Positions 60,888 to 64,000 of a stretch of DNA of 64,000 nucleotides are shown here, piece after piece. Origin of the DNA: Candidatus Hermodarchaeum yapensis (GTDB lineage Archaea; Asgardarchaeota; Hermodarchaeia; Hermodarchaeales; Hermodarchaeaceae); NCBI GenBank assembly GCA_016840405.1, contig JAEOSK010000013.1:1-64000 (forward strand), written 5' to 3'. Both the position numbers and the translations under genes were made by a program. The notes below the pieces were generated by a model. That model saw only the letters and a program-made list of their open reading frames with translations. It did no database searches and was not told the DNA's origin. Position 1 is the stretch's first letter. Each line of letters begins with the position of its first letter.

Positions 60888-61562
60888 CTACTTCTTGACC
60901 TTCATAAGCTTCTTGAGTCGTTCAAGAAATTCAGGGTTATTGATAAGGGTCACAAGGTATCCGACATAGGTTTCAGTGAGAAAATGCTCTTCGAGTGGAG
61001 AGGTGGCCAGTATATCTAGCACTTGCTTGTCACCCTCCGTGGCGAGACGTTCGAGGGTGCTTTGGCGTTCTTGTTCGAATTCCATGAAGAGTTTTTGAAG
61101 CTCCTTTATTGGTGGTTGTTCGCCACCGAAAAGAAATATCATGAGCGTCCCGATACGTTTTGCAAGATTCTTACCTGATTTTGTCAACCACCACTCAGGC
61201 GCTAAATAGAAGAGGAGGAAAATTTGACCCGTTCGAGCAAACAGTGTTTCTGTAACCATTTTTCCACTCACAACCCGTTGGCCTGCAGGTACAACCAACT
61301 CGGCCTCTTCGAGCACTTTGAGATAGCGATAGATTGACTTGTCAGATTTTGGTTCGATGCCAGCATGCCTGTCAGCTTCCTCCTTGAAGGCTTGTTCTAA
61401 ATCGCGTACAGTCATAGGGCGTTTACGTAATGCAATCAAGATCACATAGTAGTTAGGAAGGAAAAATAGGTCGATGATTTTACGACTACTGATTACTTTC
61501 ACTGGTGGAGTTTGATAAGTCACAAAGTCCTGGTAGTTCTCAGGTTCCTTTTGTTTGGTCAT
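60888..61562 (-). CDS. wHTH transcriptional regulator
   Basis: VILIALRKRPMTVRDLEQAFKEEADR...DKSIYRYLKVLEEAELVVPAGQRVVSGKMVTETLFARTG. Confidence 0.75.
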   Translation of the reverse strand: MTKQKEPENYQDFVTYQTPPVKVISSRKIIDLFFLPNYYVILIALRKRPMTVRDLEQAFKEEADRHAGIEPKSDKSIYRYLKVLEEAELVVPAGQRVVSGKMVTETLFARTGQIFLLFYLAPEWWLTKSGKNLAKRIGTLMIFLFGGEQPPIKELQKLFMEFEQERQSTLERLATEGDKQVLDILATSPLEEHFLTETYVGYLVTLINNPEFLERLKKLMKVKK

Positions 61563-61722
61563 CGTGTTCGCCTTTCGTTTGTATGTTTTGAAATTTTAAT
61601 TGTTGGGTCACCTTACGTCAATTGCGAGTCTAAACAGAGATGGTCGTAAATTGCAATAACCGTTATGATTTTATACCTCTTTTAATTGTATGCCCCTTTA
61701 ATGCGAAAGTGTTTCTCAATCT

Positions 61723-61741
61723 ATGAGAATAATATTCTCAT
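61723..61741. promoter_or_regulatory. Perfect inverted repeat (9+1+9) in a divergent regulator/surface-protein intergenic region
   Basis: ATGAGAATA-A-TATTCTCAT, upstream of TATA-like TTAAATA at about 61764. Confidence 0.65.
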
Positions 61742-61795
61742 CATAATAGAACCACTGCCGCATTAAATAGTATAAAAATGCTTGGAAGTGTCTAT

Positions 61796-62515
61796 ATGGA
61801 TACTAAACGAATGGGTTGTATAGCAGTCCTAATCGTGTTTGGGGCACTACTGGTAACATCCACGCAATTTAGTGGATTCAATTACTGCTCTGCTGTCACG
61901 ACTTGGATTGATAACTTTGAAGATGACGATATTAGTGACTGGACTGTTGAATTAGGAGATTTCTCGACAGCCGATGGCACATGTCGTGGTCAAGAGGAAA
62001 CGAATGCTCTGAGACACGATAGCTCATGTTTTCAAGGAAATTGGTCCTTTGATACACTTGGTTCAGTATATGTGACACTCTTGGCTGGAGTTACAAAAGA
62101 TGGAGTCGCCACGAGTTGTTACACCCTTCACGTCAGTAGGTACAAAATCAAGTTGCTAATATCTTCAGGATGGGTGAGTACCGAACTTGCCAATTGGGAT
62201 CCTCCAGAAGCGATAACCGGTTGGCAACACTTTGATGTAACCCGTGATGTTGATGGTCGATTTGCCATCTATGTCAATGGGACAGAACAGCTCGCAGCAA
62301 CAGACACCAGATACATGACAGCAAATTACTTCGTGTTCTACTGCTACAAAAATGGTGCCATAGACAACGTGGTTATCAATGATGACAACGGTGGAGGATT
62401 ACCAGCACCACCAGCTATGCCTGGATTTCCATTAGTAGCTATTGGCCTTGGTCTTCTGATTCCTATAACTACCGTGCTGGTCGTTCGACGTCGAAAATCA
62501 GTGAAAACGCAGTAA
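61796..62515 (+). CDS. Secreted surface protein with PGF-CTERM-like sorting signal
   Basis: Signal-like N-terminus, beta-sandwich-like body (WIDNFEDDDISDWTVE...), Pro-rich MPGFPLVAIGLGLLIPITTVLVVRRRK C-terminus; start at the internal ATG about 30 nt after TATA. Confidence 0.8.
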   Translation: MDTKRMGCIAVLIVFGALLVTSTQFSGFNYCSAVTTWIDNFEDDDISDWTVELGDFSTADGTCRGQEETNALRHDSSCFQGNWSFDTLGSVYVTLLAGVTKDGVATSCYTLHVSRYKIKLLISSGWVSTELANWDPPEAITGWQHFDVTRDVDGRFAIYVNGTEQLAATDTRYMTANYFVFYCYKNGAIDNVVINDDNGGGLPAPPAMPGFPLVAIGLGLLIPITTVLVVRRRKSVKTQ

Positions 62516-62538
62516 TCTCGTGATTGAATATTGTGAAC

Positions 62539-63636
62539 CTAATGAGACAAAGCGTGTTCGATTGCCTTAACACAGGCTCTGTTCTGTTCCTGTGTGCCCA
62601 CAGTGATTCGTACAAATTGACCTTCGAGACCAGCTTTACCCGTATAATCACGGACGATAATGCCCTCCTCAACTAGATGTTGGGCGATATCATAGGAATT
62701 TGCGGATGGTCCAAGGAATTTGGTGAGCACAAAATTGGTGTGGGAAGGATAGGTTTGGACGTCCGGAAGGGCGTTGAGAGCAGATACGAGATACTCTCTT
62801 CCGGACTTTATTTCTTTTTTAACATACTCAAGATACGAGGCATCGCCAAGGGCCGCAATAGCTGCTTTCGCTGTAATGCGATTTACAGGAAAGTGATGCA
62901 TCGCCTTCGACAGATATTCAGCAAGATTTGCATTTGTGAGAGCGTAGCCTAACCGGAGGCCAGCAAATCCGAAGGCTTTAGCCATGGTTCGTGTCACGAT
63001 TAAATTGGGATATTTATGGACGAGATGGGCTAGCGTTGTTTCCGCAAATTCATAGTACGCCTCATCGACCACAATAAGCAGATCACGGTCAAGGAGCCGT
63101 CGCATCTCTTTTTCTGGGATACAATTTCCTACAGGGTTGTTAGGACTAATAATGACAATCATCTTTGTGGCTGAGGTGATGGCATCTAAGACATGGTCGA
63201 TTTTCCAACCGTAATCGGGAGGGGATCGCGGTGCAAGCTGAGCCTCGCCATTGTAGATGGTTAGTCGAATCCGGTAGGGTCCATAATCGGGTGGGACAAA
63301 TAAGACCGCATCACCAGGGTTGATGAATCCACAGTATAATCCATCAATGAATTGCGTCGAGCCATTCCCGACCACGATATGCGTATCGGGGAAGCCAGTG
63401 TAAGTGGAAAGGGCCTGCTTAAGATCATGATAGGAGGAATCTGGATACAAATGGGCGCGATCCAGTTCATCGATAATGGCCTGTCGAGCCTGAGGTGAAA
63501 TACCATACGGCAATTCATTCCCCATGAGCCTAGCATAGTCGGGGCGCTGGTCGTAAAGCATTCGCAGAATAGCCGTGGGATTATATGCTTTGGCTTCGTG
63601 AATGTGTGATTTTAACAAGTGTGAAATGTCACCCAT
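62539..63636 (-). CDS. hisC: Histidinol-phosphate aminotransferase-like class I/II aminotransferase
   Basis: VVGNGSTQFIDGL, ISPNNPVGN, VVDEAYYEFAE, TRTMAKAFGFAGLRLGYA. Confidence 0.9.
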   Translation of the reverse strand: MGDISHLLKSHIHEAKAYNPTAILRMLYDQRPDYARLMGNELPYGISPQARQAIIDELDRAHLYPDSSYHDLKQALSTYTGFPDTHIVVGNGSTQFIDGLYCGFINPGDAVLFVPPDYGPYRIRLTIYNGEAQLAPRSPPDYGWKIDHVLDAITSATKMIVIISPNNPVGNCIPEKEMRRLLDRDLLIVVDEAYYEFAETTLAHLVHKYPNLIVTRTMAKAFGFAGLRLGYALTNANLAEYLSKAMHHFPVNRITAKAAIAALGDASYLEYVKKEIKSGREYLVSALNALPDVQTYPSHTNFVLTKFLGPSANSYDIAQHLVEEGIIVRDYTGKAGLEGQFVRITVGTQEQNRACVKAIEHALSH

Positions 63637-63763
63637 AAGGGATACCCACCCAACCAGTTGTTGGAGCTACCTTTGCATTCGAGGGTTGCCTTAAAGGCAA
63701 TGGTTGTACCGAAATCTAACCATCCGTCTCCCTTTTAAAGATGAAGTAGCACAAACCTCGACT

Positions 63764-64000
63764 ATGACAGCCTATGACGAACTCATGGCGAAATCCCGTG
63801 AATACTACTTACTCCAAAGTGTCATTTCTAACATTGGCTGGGATACAGAAACGTACATTCCACCCAAAGCCTATCCACAACGTGGCGAACAAATGGCACT
63901 CTTATACCAACTAGCCCATCGAATGGGTTCTGACCCTAAGGTCGGGAAACTCCTCGACAAAGTGGAAAAGAAGACAGAATTCAACAAACTCGATGCAATC
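63764..64000 (+). CDS. M32-family carboxypeptidase (Taq-like), truncated by the window end
   Basis: MTAYDELMAKSREYYLLQSVISNIGWDTETYIPPKAYPQRGEQMALLYQLAHRM. Confidence 0.82.
   Translation, partial: MTAYDELMAKSREYYLLQSVISNIGWDTETYIPPKAYPQRGEQMALLYQLAHRMGSDPKVGKLLDKVEKKTEFNKLDAI

Noticed and set aside
1-64000. CRISPR array or defence operon
   Set aside because: No regularly spaced repeats and no cas, restriction or abortive-infection gene set seen; the Imm5-like gene alone is not a defence system.

Overview
This is a gene-dense 64 kb archaeal chromosome segment with about 55 supportable protein genes. I saw no convincing rRNA, tRNA or CRISPR array. Archaeal affiliation is inferred from BRE/TATA-type promoters, a UbiA-type prenyltransferase, FeoB next to a DtxR-FeoA fusion, a Mut7-C protein and a PGF-CTERM-like surface protein. 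A RING-like zinc protein and many zinc-ribbon proteins hint at an Asgard-type archaeon, but that is inference. Most genes are ordinary housekeeping or peptide/nucleotide metabolism: ThiI, adenine deaminase, GrpE-DnaK-DnaJ, TldD/TldE, M1/M3/M24/M32 peptidases, a glutamine synthetase family protein and transporters. The accessory stretch at about 4.5-9 kb is the most unusual. It holds a secreted/membrane protein with a caspase-like His/Cys signature, a TM block, a 17-proline linker and a C-terminal domain, plus membrane proteins, a shared TAACACGTGG motif cluster and an integrase remnant. Other items worth a second look are a clostripain-like protein whose catalytic Cys reads Ser, a FeoB with a long Arg-rich insertion inside its G domain, and perfect inverted-repeat operator candidates at 22080, 37592 and 61723. 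There is also a decayed IS200/IS605 (tnpB) end, a start-less Nudix remnant, an Imm5-like gene flanked by TATTNTGACACT repeats, and two genes each broken by an apparent single-base deletion in a T homopolymer.
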